Origin: Gammaproteobacteria bacterium
GTDB lineage: Bacteria > Pseudomonadota > Gammaproteobacteria > JACKNK01
Direction of reading: 5' to 3'
Assembly: GCA_024234955.1 (NCBI GenBank)
Contig: JACKNK010000004.1
Location: forward strand, 276,001 to 340,000
Length of the DNA: 64,000 nt
Part shown: positions 25,741 to 34,176 of the stretch, piece by piece
Numbering within the stretch: the first letter of the stretch is position 1
Layout of the letters: each line of letters starts with the position of its first letter
The notes under the pieces: generated by a model
Told to the model about the DNA's origin: nothing
Seen by the model: only the letters and a program-made list of their open reading frames with translations
Database searches by the model: none
Program-made: the position numbers and the translations under genes

Positions 25741-26826
25741 TTATGCGTTGACCTTGATCGGGTTTTTGGCGCGGCGCGCACGCACGGCGGCGGCCAGCTC
25801 CATCAGTAACGGCTCGGTCTGATCCCAGGCGATGCAGGCGTCGGTGATGCTCTGTCCGTAGACCAGATCGCAGCCCGGCTCGACATCCTGACGACCGGCC
25901 ACCAGATTCGATTCGATCATCACGCCCATGATGCGGTTGTCCCCCTCGGCGACCTGGGCGGCGACTTCACCGCCGACCGCGATCTGGCGCTCGTATTTCT
26001 TCTCTGAATTCGCGTGACTGAAATCGACCATCAGCTTTTGCGGCAGCTCCGCCTTCGCAAGCGCCGCACAGGCCAGGTCGATACTGGCCGCGTCGTAGTT
26101 CGGCTGGCCGTTGCCACCGCGCAGGATCACATGACAATCGTCGTTGCCCCGGGTCTCGAAGATTGCGGAATGACCGTTCTTGGTCAGCGACAGAAATACA
26201 TGCGGCCGATTGGCGGCGCGGATCGCGTCGATGGCGATATTCAACGCGCCGTCGGTGCCGTTCTTGAAACCGACCGGACTGGAGATACCGGAAGCCAGTT
26301 CACGGTGCACCTGCGACTCGGTGGTGCGCGCACCGATCGCGCCCCAGGCGATCAGGTCGGCCACGTACTGCGGGGTGATCAGATCGAGGAACTCGGTCGC
26401 CGCCGGCAGGCCCATATCGTTGATGTCGAGCAGCAGGCTGCGCGCCAGGCACAGGCCATCGTTGATCTTGAAGCTGCCATCCAGGTTGGGATCGTTGATC
26501 AGCCCCTTCCAGCCGACCGTAGTGCGCGGCTTTTCGAAGTAGACGCGCATGACGATCACCAGGTCGCTGGCAAGCTTGTCGCGCATCACTTTCAGGCGGG
26601 TGGCGTAGTCACGCGCGGCCTTCGGATCATGCACGGAGCAGGGCCCGACAATGATCAGCATGCGGTCGTCATCGCCATGCAGGATGTCGTGAATCGCAGA
26701 ACGCGCGGCATACACGGTCTCCGACGCGGTGTCGGTGATCGGGTATTTGGCGTGGACCTCGACGGGGGGGACGACTTCCTGGATGCCGACGATGCGCAGG
26801 TCGTCGGTGGCGTGCTTGACGGTCAT
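25741..26826 (-). CDS. 3-deoxy-7-phosphoheptulonate (DAHP) synthase, class I
   Basis: A 361-aa first enzyme of the shikimate pathway, condensing phosphoenolpyruvate and erythrose-4-phosphate. Family blocks: IIVGPCSVHDPKAA, MRVYFEKPRTTVGWKG, GARTTESQVHRELASG, LRGGNGQPNYDA and DFSHANSEKKY. The length and N-terminal extension match the AroF/AroG/AroH group; which amino acid inhibits it cannot be told. The gene stands alone between sat and the sigma-54 activator gene. Confidence 0.95.
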   Translation of the reverse strand: MTVKHATDDLRIVGIQEVVPPVEVHAKYPITDTASETVYAARSAIHDILHGDDDRMLIIVGPCSVHDPKAARDYATRLKVMRDKLASDLVIVMRVYFEKPRTTVGWKGLINDPNLDGSFKINDGLCLARSLLLDINDMGLPAATEFLDLITPQYVADLIAWGAIGARTTESQVHRELASGISSPVGFKNGTDGALNIAIDAIRAANRPHVFLSLTKNGHSAIFETRGNDDCHVILRGGNGQPNYDAASIDLACAALAKAELPQKLMVDFSHANSEKKYERQIAVGGEVAAQVAEGDNRIMGVMIESNLVAGRQDVEPGCDLVYGQSITDACIAWDQTEPLLMELAAAVRARRAKNPIKVNA

Positions 26827-26956
26827 GCGAAAGGAAATGGACTCAGATCAGCGTCGCATCGGGCGACGGGAGAAAACCGCCGCATTCTACGCCGCCCCCG
26901 GAAGCGGGGTAACCCCTTGGGCAGGCTTGGATTAATGCAGGTTTCCGATTGCCCTA

Positions 26957-28291
26957 TCAGCCCAACTGATAACGCTTGATCTTCCGATACAGGGTCCGCT
27001 CACTCATGCCGAGTTGCTCGGCCGCCTCGCGGCGGTTGCCCTGACAGCCATCCAGCGTCTGACGGATACGCTGCGCCTCCGCCTTATCGCGGGCGCTGAG
27101 CCCATTCAGCTCCGTATCCTCCGTGATGACCGGTGTCGGCGGCGGATCAACCATCATCATGCCGGAGCTGGCCTGATAGCGGATATGCGGCACATCGATT
27201 CGCCCATCGAGACTCAGCGCATAGGCAAGCTGCAGGACATTGAACAGTTCGCGGATATTGCCCGGAAAATCATGCGAGCGAAGCTTGGCGAGGGCCGCAG
27301 GCGTGATCTCAATCTCCTGACCTTCCGGCCCACGAAGACGGGACAACAAGGCGCGGGACAGTGCCGGGATGTCGTCCAGACGATCCCGCAGCGGGGGCAG
27401 ATCGATCGTGAACACAGCGATGCGATAGTAGAGATCTTCACGGAACTGCCGTGCCTGAACCATCGACCACAGATCCCGATTGGTGGCGCACACCAGACGC
27501 ACGTTGACCTGATGCTGCTTGGTGCCGCCGACGCGCCGGAAGCTGCCGGATTCCAGTGCACGCAGCAACTTGGGCTGAATCGACAAGGGAATCTCGCCGA
27601 TCTCGTCGAGGAAAATGGTGCCGCCATCGGCGAGCTCGAACAGACCGCGCTTGGTCCGGGTCGAGCCGGTGAAAGCGCCCTTCTCATGCCCGAACAGCTC
27701 GCTTTCAAACAGGTCCGCGCCCAGCACGGTGCAATCCACGGTCAGGAACGGCAGATTCTTGCGCGCCGAGGCGTTATGGATGAATTCGGCGGAAAGCTCC
27801 TTACCGGTTCCACTCTCGCCCTGCAGCAACACCGGGAGATCCTTGGCTGCCGCATGCGCCAGTTCATCGAGCAGTTGCATCATCGCCGGACTGTCGCCGG
27901 TCATGCCGGACCGCGACACCCCATCGATCTCCCCTTCCAAGGGACGCAAGGTCTGCATCAGCAAGGCCTTGCCAGCGTCGTCCATCACCCGGGTGCAATG
28001 CACCCGCACCAGGGTGCTGGGGATCCGCGATCCGCGCAGACGACAAATAAAACTCTGCGCCTCGCCGGTTTCCAGAATCTCCTCGTGCCGACAACCGACC
28101 CGGTGCGGCTGATCGACCCCGGGGATGTCGTGCAGAAGTTGTTTGCACGGCTGACCGAGCACGTCGCCCTTGTCGAGCTGGAAACTTCTCAGAAACGGCT
28201 GATTGGCCGCGAGTATCCGCAGATCCGTGTCGAGGACCATGCAAGGCTCGTCGTGCGTCGCAAGCAAGGAATCGATGGGAACGTTGGCCAT
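26957..28291 (-). CDS. sigma-54-dependent activator with N-terminal PAS domain
   Basis: About 444 aa. PAS-like sensor at residues 5-115, AAA+ domain at about 130-365 with Walker A GESGTGKE, Walker B TIFLDEIGE and arginine-rich sensor segments, and a Fis-type helix-turn-helix at the end (REAAEQLGMSERTLYRKIK). The sigma-54 contact loop reads GAFTGS instead of GAFTGA. There is no receiver domain, so the signal is probably sensed by the PAS. The ATG at 28291 opens the PAS domain; a longer frame reaches 28435 without family support. Its targets are unknown; the sigma-54 promoter at 20208 is one candidate only by co-occurrence. Confidence 0.88.
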   Translation of the reverse strand: MANVPIDSLLATHDEPCMVLDTDLRILAANQPFLRSFQLDKGDVLGQPCKQLLHDIPGVDQPHRVGCRHEEILETGEAQSFICRLRGSRIPSTLVRVHCTRVMDDAGKALLMQTLRPLEGEIDGVSRSGMTGDSPAMMQLLDELAHAAAKDLPVLLQGESGTGKELSAEFIHNASARKNLPFLTVDCTVLGADLFESELFGHEKGAFTGSTRTKRGLFELADGGTIFLDEIGEIPLSIQPKLLRALESGSFRRVGGTKQHQVNVRLVCATNRDLWSMVQARQFREDLYYRIAVFTIDLPPLRDRLDDIPALSRALLSRLRGPEGQEIEITPAALAKLRSHDFPGNIRELFNVLQLAYALSLDGRIDVPHIRYQASSGMMMVDPPPTPVITEDTELNGLSARDKAEAQRIRQTLDGCQGNRREAAEQLGMSERTLYRKIKRYQLG

Positions 28292-28368
28292 CGTCAGCAG
28301 TTCAATCCGCAGGAAAAAGGTGACGTCGAGAATAGCACCCTGTTCGCAACAGATACGGCCTGGAAGCC

Positions 28369-28965
28369 TTATTCGATCGCTTCGATCAATCGATAACGTG
28401 CCTGCCCGGCGGTCTGGTCGCGGAGAACGCGCCATTCTGGTTCAATCGGGATCGATCGCTTGGCGTCGTGCTCCAGATACAGACGCGCTTGCGGTTTCAG
28501 ATAGGCCCCGTGGCGCAAGGTTCGCAAAGCCTCCTCCGCGAGTTCGGTGTTGAACGGCGGGTCGATGAAGACGACATCGAAGGGTGGGGGATTCGCGGTG
28601 CGCAACCAGCTCAGGGCATCGCTCCGGACAATCTCGACGTTATCGGCTCGCAAGAGGTCGGCGACCTGCCGCAGATGATTGGTGGCAGGCACATCCTGCT
28701 CGATCATCACAACCTCGGCGGCGCCCCGTGACGCGGCTTCGAAGCCCAGCCCTCCGGCACCTGCAAACAGATCGAGCACGCGCGCGCCGGGCAGGATGTG
28801 TTGCAACCAGTTGAACACGGTCTCACGAACGCGATCCGTGGTCGGACGCAGGCCCGGTCGATCGAGGATGGGCACGCGCCGACCGCGCCATTCGCCGGCA
28901 ATGATGCGCAGCGTTCCGGCGCCCTTGGAAGCGCGGCCGGATTGACCCGGCTTACGGGGTCCCAT
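28369..28965 (-). CDS. rsmD: 16S rRNA (guanine(966)-N2)-methyltransferase
   Basis: A 198-aa methyltransferase acting on 16S rRNA in the assembled 30S subunit. Motifs: IIAGEWRGRRV and RPTTDRVRETVFNWL at the N-terminus, SAM site LDLFAGAGGLGFEA, and catalytic DPPF in VVFIDPPFNTEL. The start at 28965 overlaps the M16 gene stop by 14 bp; upstream in-frame starts would extend deep into that gene. It is part of the conserved rsmD-M16-M16/ftsY neighbourhood. Confidence 0.94.
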   Translation of the reverse strand: MGPRKPGQSGRASKGAGTLRIIAGEWRGRRVPILDRPGLRPTTDRVRETVFNWLQHILPGARVLDLFAGAGGLGFEAASRGAAEVVMIEQDVPATNHLRQVADLLRADNVEIVRSDALSWLRTANPPPFDVVFIDPPFNTELAEEALRTLRHGAYLKPQARLYLEHDAKRSIPIEPEWRVLRDQTAGQARYRLIEAIE

Positions 28966-30262
28966 CGCCCTCGCCACCGACCAGGACCGTGAGCATGCGC
29001 GCCGGATCGACGCGCCGCTGGAAGGCATCGCGGATTGAATCGACCGTCACGGCAGCGACATTCGCATCGAAGCGATCCAGATAATCCAGCGGCAGTCCGT
29101 AGAAACCGATCATGGCGATGTAATCCAGGATCTTGGCGTTGCTGGCGATGCGCAGCGGGAAGCCACCGCGCAGGTTCTTTTTGACCGCATCGAGCTCTTG
29201 TTCGGACGGGCCGTCGGCGATGAAGCGATTCAAGGCGTCCATGATCACTTTCACGGCTTGCTCGGTCTGATCGTTGCGGGTCTGCGCACCGAGCACGAAC
29301 GGCCCGGCGGCGCGCATCGGGGTGAAGCCGCTGCTGGCGCTGTAAGCGAGACCGCGTTTTTCGCGCACCTCGTCGGCAAGCCGTGAGGTCAGGCCCGCGC
29401 CGCCCAGGATCTGATTGCCGACATAAAGCGGAAACCAGTCCGGATCGCCCCGTTTCGCCACCGGCTGACCGATGACAATGTGAGTCTGCTGACCGGGATG
29501 CGCCAAGTGAACGGTCTGCGCACGGGACGCCGGCGGGACCTCCGGCAACGGTGCCGGCTTTTCGCCTTGCGGAATCGTACCGATGAGACGCTCCGCCAGC
29601 GCCTCGGCAGCGGCACGATCCAGGTCACCGACAATCGCGACCGTGGCATTGGCTCCGACCAGATACCGGGCATGAAAGGCGCGCGCATCGTCCGGGGTGA
29701 TCGCCGCCAACGACTCGGCGGTGCCATCATCCGGGTGCGCGTAAGGATGCGCGCCGTAGAGGGTCGCGAACAGCACATCGTTGGCGCGCGATCCGGCCTG
29801 CTGTTGCGCATAACGCAGGCCGATCAACATCTGATTGCGAACGCGCTCGAAGGCATCGGCGGGGAAATCCGGCCGGGCGATCATCATCGCCACCGTGTCG
29901 ATGCCGGCATTGAGAATGTCCGCGTCGGCCAGGCTGCGCAGCTCGATATAGGCCATGTCACGCAGCGATTGCAGTCCGAACTGGGCGCCGAGATCGTCGA
30001 GGCGCTCGGTGAGCTGGGTAGCGGTCAGACCGCCTGCCCCCTCATTGAGCATGCCGATGGTGAGCTTGGCGAGCCCGGGCTGGTCGCCATCGCGGGAGGA
30101 GGCCGCGTCGAAGGCGACCCGCACATCCACCATCGGGATTTCATGCGCGGGGACGAAATAGACCTGGGCCCCGTTTCCGGTCACCCAATGCTGGATCTGC
30201 GGATTGGCCTGCGCCACCGCGCTCAGGACCAGCAACAACGATCCGATCAGCAAGCGGCTCAT
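28952..30262 (-). CDS. M16-family peptidase subunit, non-catalytic partner
   Basis: A 436-aa exported protein with a signal peptide (cleavage after AQA near residue 19). It has the M16 fold but lacks the HxxEH zinc motif (FDAASSRDGDQPGLAKLTIGM replaces it). The C-terminal half keeps YVGNQILGGAGLTSRLADEVREKRGLAYS. Such proteins pair with an active M16 subunit, here the gene immediately upstream with a 4-bp overlap. Periplasmic peptide degradation is likely. Confidence 0.9.
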   Translation of the reverse strand: MSRLLIGSLLLVLSAVAQANPQIQHWVTGNGAQVYFVPAHEIPMVDVRVAFDAASSRDGDQPGLAKLTIGMLNEGAGGLTATQLTERLDDLGAQFGLQSLRDMAYIELRSLADADILNAGIDTVAMMIARPDFPADAFERVRNQMLIGLRYAQQQAGSRANDVLFATLYGAHPYAHPDDGTAESLAAITPDDARAFHARYLVGANATVAIVGDLDRAAAEALAERLIGTIPQGEKPAPLPEVPPASRAQTVHLAHPGQQTHIVIGQPVAKRGDPDWFPLYVGNQILGGAGLTSRLADEVREKRGLAYSASSGFTPMRAAGPFVLGAQTRNDQTEQAVKVIMDALNRFIADGPSEQELDAVKKNLRGGFPLRIASNAKILDYIAMIGFYGLPLDYLDRFDANVAAVTVDSIRDAFQRRVDPARMLTVLVGGEGDGTP

Positions 30263-31623
30263 TGGGCCACCTCCGCGACATCGATCTGAGGATGGATACG
30301 CGCCAGGGTGAGGGTCTTGTCGATCAGATATTTGCGCGCCACGTCACGCACCTGTTCGGCGGTCACGGCACGTACCGACGCGACATAATCGTCGGCCACC
30401 GTGTACGGCACACCGATGCTCTCCAGCTGACCGATCTGCTGGGCCTGATAGAACAGGGCGTCGCGCTCGAAGACCTGTTCCGCGACCACCTGATTCTTCA
30501 CCCGGCGCAACTCTTCGGGGCTCACCAACTCCGTCTTCAAGCGGTCGATCTGCGCACGGATCGCGATTTCAAGCTGATCCAGATCGCTTTTGTCGCTGGG
30601 CACGGCAGTGAAGCTGAACAGCGTCGGCAGGCGATCGTAAAGGTCGTAACCGGCGTTCGCCGACACCGCCTGTTCGCTGCCGCGAACAAGTTCCCGGGTT
30701 AGGCGTGCGCTGTCGTTGCCATCAAGCAGATAGGACAGCACCTCGAGCGCGTAGACCTCGGCAGGATCGACCCCGTCGTCCTGCGCCGATTTCAGACTGG
30801 GCACCTTGTAGCCCATGCTCAGGTAGGCGATCTTCGACGGCAGATCGAAATCCACGCGACGCATGCCGAACTGTTCCGGCTCGGCGGTATCGCGGCGTAC
30901 CGCGACCGGCTCGGCGGCCAGCGGCCCGAACCATTTCTCCGCCAGCGCATGGACTGCGTCGGCATCGACATCGCCGGCGACCACCACGATGGCGTTGTTG
31001 GGCGCGTACCAGGCCTTGTACCAAGCCGCCAGGTCGTCGATACGCAGGCGGTCCAGGTCGCTGGGCCAGCCAATCACCGGGTTACGAGCCGGACTCGCCA
31101 ACCAGGCCGCAGCATTGAACTGTTCCAGCGCCAGGGCCAGGGGTTTGTCATCGGTGCGCCAGCGGCGTTCCTCGATGACCACCTGAATCTCCTTCCGGAA
31201 CGCCTCCGGGTCGAGCGTCAGATGGCGCATGCGATCCGCCTCCAGTTCGAATGCCGTCGGCAGTTGCGCGTGTTCCAAGGTCTGGTGGTAAGCGGTGTAG
31301 TCGGCGCTGGTGAAGGCGTTGTCGTCGCCGCCAACCTCGGCGATACGCCGTGAGAACTCGCCTTCCGGATTAGTCGGTGTGCCCTTGAACATCATATGTT
31401 CCAGGGCGTGCGAGACGCCGGTCATGCCGCTTTGCTCATAACTCCCACCCACCCCGTACCAGATTTGCGAGACCACCACCGGGGCACGGTGATCCTCCTT
31501 GACGAACAGACGCAGTCCGTTATCGAGGGTGTATTGATGCACCGCGCCAGCAGCGAGGCCGGGCACGGGCACAAACAGGGGCGCTACCAGAAGGCTGATC
31601 AGCAACTGCGGGCGAATCGACAT
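30259..31623 (-). CDS. M16-family zinc peptidase, catalytic subunit
   Basis: A 454-aa exported protein. Signal peptide at residues 1-25 (cleavage after LAA). Inverted zinc motif HALEH at 72-76 and the distal Glu in FRKEIQVVIEERRWR about 75 residues later. It should cleave short peptides in the periplasm together with the second M16 protein. The ATG at 31623 opens the signal peptide. It is divergent from ftsY by 74 bp, an order also seen in Pseudomonas. Confidence 0.93.
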   Translation of the reverse strand: MSIRPQLLISLLVAPLFVPVPGLAAGAVHQYTLDNGLRLFVKEDHRAPVVVSQIWYGVGGSYEQSGMTGVSHALEHMMFKGTPTNPEGEFSRRIAEVGGDDNAFTSADYTAYHQTLEHAQLPTAFELEADRMRHLTLDPEAFRKEIQVVIEERRWRTDDKPLALALEQFNAAAWLASPARNPVIGWPSDLDRLRIDDLAAWYKAWYAPNNAIVVVAGDVDADAVHALAEKWFGPLAAEPVAVRRDTAEPEQFGMRRVDFDLPSKIAYLSMGYKVPSLKSAQDDGVDPAEVYALEVLSYLLDGNDSARLTRELVRGSEQAVSANAGYDLYDRLPTLFSFTAVPSDKSDLDQLEIAIRAQIDRLKTELVSPEELRRVKNQVVAEQVFERDALFYQAQQIGQLESIGVPYTVADDYVASVRAVTAEQVRDVARKYLIDKTLTLARIHPQIDVAEVAQ

Positions 31624-31697
31624 GAGGTGTGGTTTCTCCAACTCCGGATGGCGGGGATAATAGCCGTCACTTCCAATGACACCCTGAAAGACTGCAC

Positions 31698-32690
31698 ATG
31701 GCCCTGTTTGGTTTCGGAAAAAAGACCCCTGCGAAAGACACGGAATCGCCCACATCGGAGCGCCCAGCCGAAAACAACGGCCTGTTTTCCGGTCTGCGCG
31801 CCCGACTCGCCAAGACCCGGGGCAACCTCACCGGCGGCCTGTCTGCGCTGTTGCTCGGTCGCAAGCACATCGATGCCGATCTCCTCGAAGAACTGGAGAT
31901 GCAGTTGCTCAGCGCCGATGTCGGCGTGGACGCGACCGACCGTCTGCTCAGCGATCTCGGCGCCCGCCTGAAACGCAATCAGCTCGACGACCCGGAAGCC
32001 TTGCTGGCCGCCTTGCGAGAGGACATGCAGGCCCTGCTCGCGCCGGTCGAGAAGCCCCTCGACACGGCCAGTCACAAGCCGTTCGTGATTCTGATGGTCG
32101 GCGTCAACGGCGCCGGAAAGACCACCACCATCGGCAAGCTCGCCAAACGCCTGCTCGGTGAAGGCAAGAGCGTGATGCTCGCCGCCGGCGACACCTTTCG
32201 CGCCGCCGCCGTCGAGCAGTTGCAGGTCTGGGGCGAACGCAACGGCGTGCCTGTGGTGGCGCAGCATTCCGGTGCCGATTCCGCCTCGGTGGTGTTCGAC
32301 GCCTTCGAATCGGCACGCGCTCGCAAGATCGACGTGTTGATTGCCGACACGGCCGGTCGCCTGCATACCCAGACCAATCTCATGGACGAGCTCAGGAAGA
32401 TCAAGCGCGTGCTCGGCAAACTGGACCCGCAGGCCCCGCACGAAGTCATGCTGGTGGTCGATGGCGGCACCGGACAGAACGCGCTCAATCAGGCTCAGCA
32501 GTTCAACGAGGCGATGGGGCTGACCGGCATCACCATCAGCAAGCTCGACGGCACCGCGAAGGGCGGAATCATCTTTGCGATTGCGGAGCGATTGAACGTC
32601 CCGATCCGTTTCATCGGCGTCGGCGAGGCGGTCGAAGACTTGCGTCCGTTCAAGGCGAATGAATTCGTATCCGCGCTTTTTGACGAGTAA
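31698..32690 (+). CDS. ftsY: signal recognition particle receptor FtsY
   Basis: A 330-aa SRP GTPase that receives ribosome-SRP complexes at the inner membrane. A short acidic/polar A domain (residues 1-30) is followed by the NG domain with GVNGAGKTTTIGKLA (G1), DTFRAAAVEQL, DTAGRLHTQTNLMDEL (G3) and TISKLDGTAKGG (G4). The A domain is much shorter than in E. coli. ftsE, ftsX and rpoH, which follow ftsY in many relatives, are absent here and a PEP-CTERM gene lies downstream. Confidence 0.97.
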   Translation: MALFGFGKKTPAKDTESPTSERPAENNGLFSGLRARLAKTRGNLTGGLSALLLGRKHIDADLLEELEMQLLSADVGVDATDRLLSDLGARLKRNQLDDPEALLAALREDMQALLAPVEKPLDTASHKPFVILMVGVNGAGKTTTIGKLAKRLLGEGKSVMLAAGDTFRAAAVEQLQVWGERNGVPVVAQHSGADSASVVFDAFESARARKIDVLIADTAGRLHTQTNLMDELRKIKRVLGKLDPQAPHEVMLVVDGGTGQNALNQAQQFNEAMGLTGITISKLDGTAKGGIIFAIAERLNVPIRFIGVGEAVEDLRPFKANEFVSALFDE

Positions 32691-32783
32691 ACATGGAATA
32701 CAATCGGCATTCTAAATGTCTACTCATTTTACAAATTAATACCAATACCGCTGAAAATCCCCCAAAATCAGGGCAAACAAACT

Positions 32784-32799
32784 TGGCATCGATCTTGAA
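32784..32799 (+). promoter_or_regulatory. weak sigma-54-like promoter before second PEP-CTERM gene
   Basis: TGGCAT-N5-TTGAA matches -24/-12 spacing but has GA in place of the conserved GC. It lies 52 bp before the start codon, the same distance as the stronger site at 20208, which is why it is listed. Confidence 0.3.
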
Positions 32800-32849
32800 G
32801 TACCCGGTTACCCCAAGTGGACAACCGTGCATTCAACGAGATCATTGCC

Positions 32850-33788
32850 ATGTACAAACTTCCTCTCTCCATCCTCATCGTGATGCTGTTCGGCATCGCT
32901 CCCTCTGCCCATGCGGTGGTGTTCACCGTAGACAGTCTGGCGAGCGGCGCGCCGGGAAGCGCGTTGAACGACGACGTGCTCGCCACCGACCCGCAGACCC
33001 AGAATCACCTGTATTTCAACGATCACAATTCGTCCGGCAATGTCGGCGAAATGGACGCGTCGGCCATCGGTATTGCCGCGAGCCACAACGTCAACGCCCT
33101 TTCCAACGGGAATGACGCGATCGGCATCGCCAACCGGCTGTATTTCTCAGTGACCGGCTCGTCGATGGGCGAAGTCGGAACGGCATTGCGCGCCGAAGCG
33201 GACCTCGGCGAGCAGGCTGGCGACATCTTTGGCTTCGGCGAAGGCATGGGTGGCTTCATGACCAAGATCGTCGATGCCGTCGATCTCGGTCTCGCTGCCA
33301 ACGACAACATCGACGGTGCGGATGCTTTCGACCCCTACCAGCCGAACTTCACCCACTTCAATGACCGGGTCTACTTTGCCACCGACACCGCATTCGGCGG
33401 CTTCGGCACCGAGGACATCCTGTTCTCGGATGGCGCCGGAAATATCACCCTGTACGCCGATGGCGTCACGGTTCTGGGTCTTGCGGCCGGTGACGTCATC
33501 GATGCACTGGTCCTGGACACCACCGCAGGTCTGGCGATGTTCTCCCTGGCCAACGGCTCAACCAGCCTGATCAGTGGCGGCTTCTCGGGGGCCGATCTGT
33601 TCTCGAGCTCCCTGAACGGCAGCTTTGCGCTGGCGGTGTCCCATACCGAGCTTGGCTTGCTCGCGACCGACGACATCGACGCCATCGAAGTGGATTTCGA
33701 AAGCGTGCCAGTGCCCGGATCGGCGTTTCTGATGCTGGGCGCCCTGGCCGGACTGCGCCGCTACCGGAACTCCCGGACGATGGCCTGA
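32850..33788 (+). CDS. PEP-CTERM-type exported protein
   Basis: A 312-aa protein. Signal peptide at residues 1-22 (cleavage after AHA). The body has repeated units around D-V/I-L/I-A-T/L-D patterns (LNDDVLATDP, AAGDVIDALVLD, ATDDIDAIEVDF), suggesting a beta-rich repeat fold. The C-terminus VPVPGSAFLMLGALAGLRRYR is a PEP-CTERM sorting signal. ATG 32850 was chosen as the start of the signal peptide; an upstream in-frame start at 32817 is less likely. A terminator follows. The insertion point directly behind ftsY replaces the usual ftsEX. Confidence 0.83.
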   Translation: MYKLPLSILIVMLFGIAPSAHAVVFTVDSLASGAPGSALNDDVLATDPQTQNHLYFNDHNSSGNVGEMDASAIGIAASHNVNALSNGNDAIGIANRLYFSVTGSSMGEVGTALRAEADLGEQAGDIFGFGEGMGGFMTKIVDAVDLGLAANDNIDGADAFDPYQPNFTHFNDRVYFATDTAFGGFGTEDILFSDGAGNITLYADGVTVLGLAAGDVIDALVLDTTAGLAMFSLANGSTSLISGGFSGADLFSSSLNGSFALAVSHTELGLLATDDIDAIEVDFESVPVPGSAFLMLGALAGLRRYRNSRTMA

Positions 33789-33817
33789 TTCCATCCCCAT
33801 CCCCAGCTTCGACAGGT

Positions 33818-33857
33818 AAAGGCCCGGCCAGGAATTCCCTGGCCGGGCCTTTTTTTG
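33818..33857 (+). terminator. strong intrinsic terminator after PEP-CTERM gene
   Basis: Long perfect stem AAGGCCCGGCCAGG/CCTGGCCGGGCCTT with a GAATTC-containing loop, then a T-run. Confidence 0.93.
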
Positions 33858-34026
33858 GTTCTTCGCGGATTAGCGAGAACGGATTTGATGTGCGGGATCG
33901 GGCGACCCCGGATGACCCCGGACGAGCAGGGCCTGATCGTGGCCATCGAAGGCGGCGGCGATGGTGTCCACGGGTGCGGCGAACCCATCTCCGGCGCTTG
34001 CGTTTCCACCCCCGGCGGATCGCGAG
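33858..34026. other. intergenic stretch, possible gene remnant
   Basis: No complete gene is recognised. On the minus strand a 64-codon frame (33870-34064) gives protein-like text such as AAPVDTIAAAFDGHDQALLV, which might be the decayed end of a former gene. This is weak. Confidence 0.2.
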
Positions 34027-34096
34027 GTAGGGCGGAACCCGAAGGGCTTCCGCCATATCCCCAACGGCGGCGGAAGCCCTCCGGGTTCCGCCCTAC
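34027..34096. repeat. long palindromic GTAG-type repeat
   Basis: The arm GTAGGGCGGAACCCGAAGGG continues to TTCCGCC and is mirrored by GGCGGAAGCCCTCCGGGTTCCGCCCTAC after a 13-bp centre. It starts with GTAG and ends with CTAC, like REP pairs, but its sequence differs from the 25636/51154 family. It lies downstream of algC. Confidence 0.8.
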
Positions 34097-34176
34097 CTTG
34101 CTATCTCGCTTTGTCGCCCCGCTAAAGTGCGATGAACCTTTTTTTTGCCGCGCTGGATAAACTGGGGCACGGTCGC

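Noticed and set aside
33870..34064. 64-codon minus-strand frame as a real gene
   Set aside because: It starts inside the palindromic repeat and has no ribosome-binding site; it may be the remnant of a gene at best.
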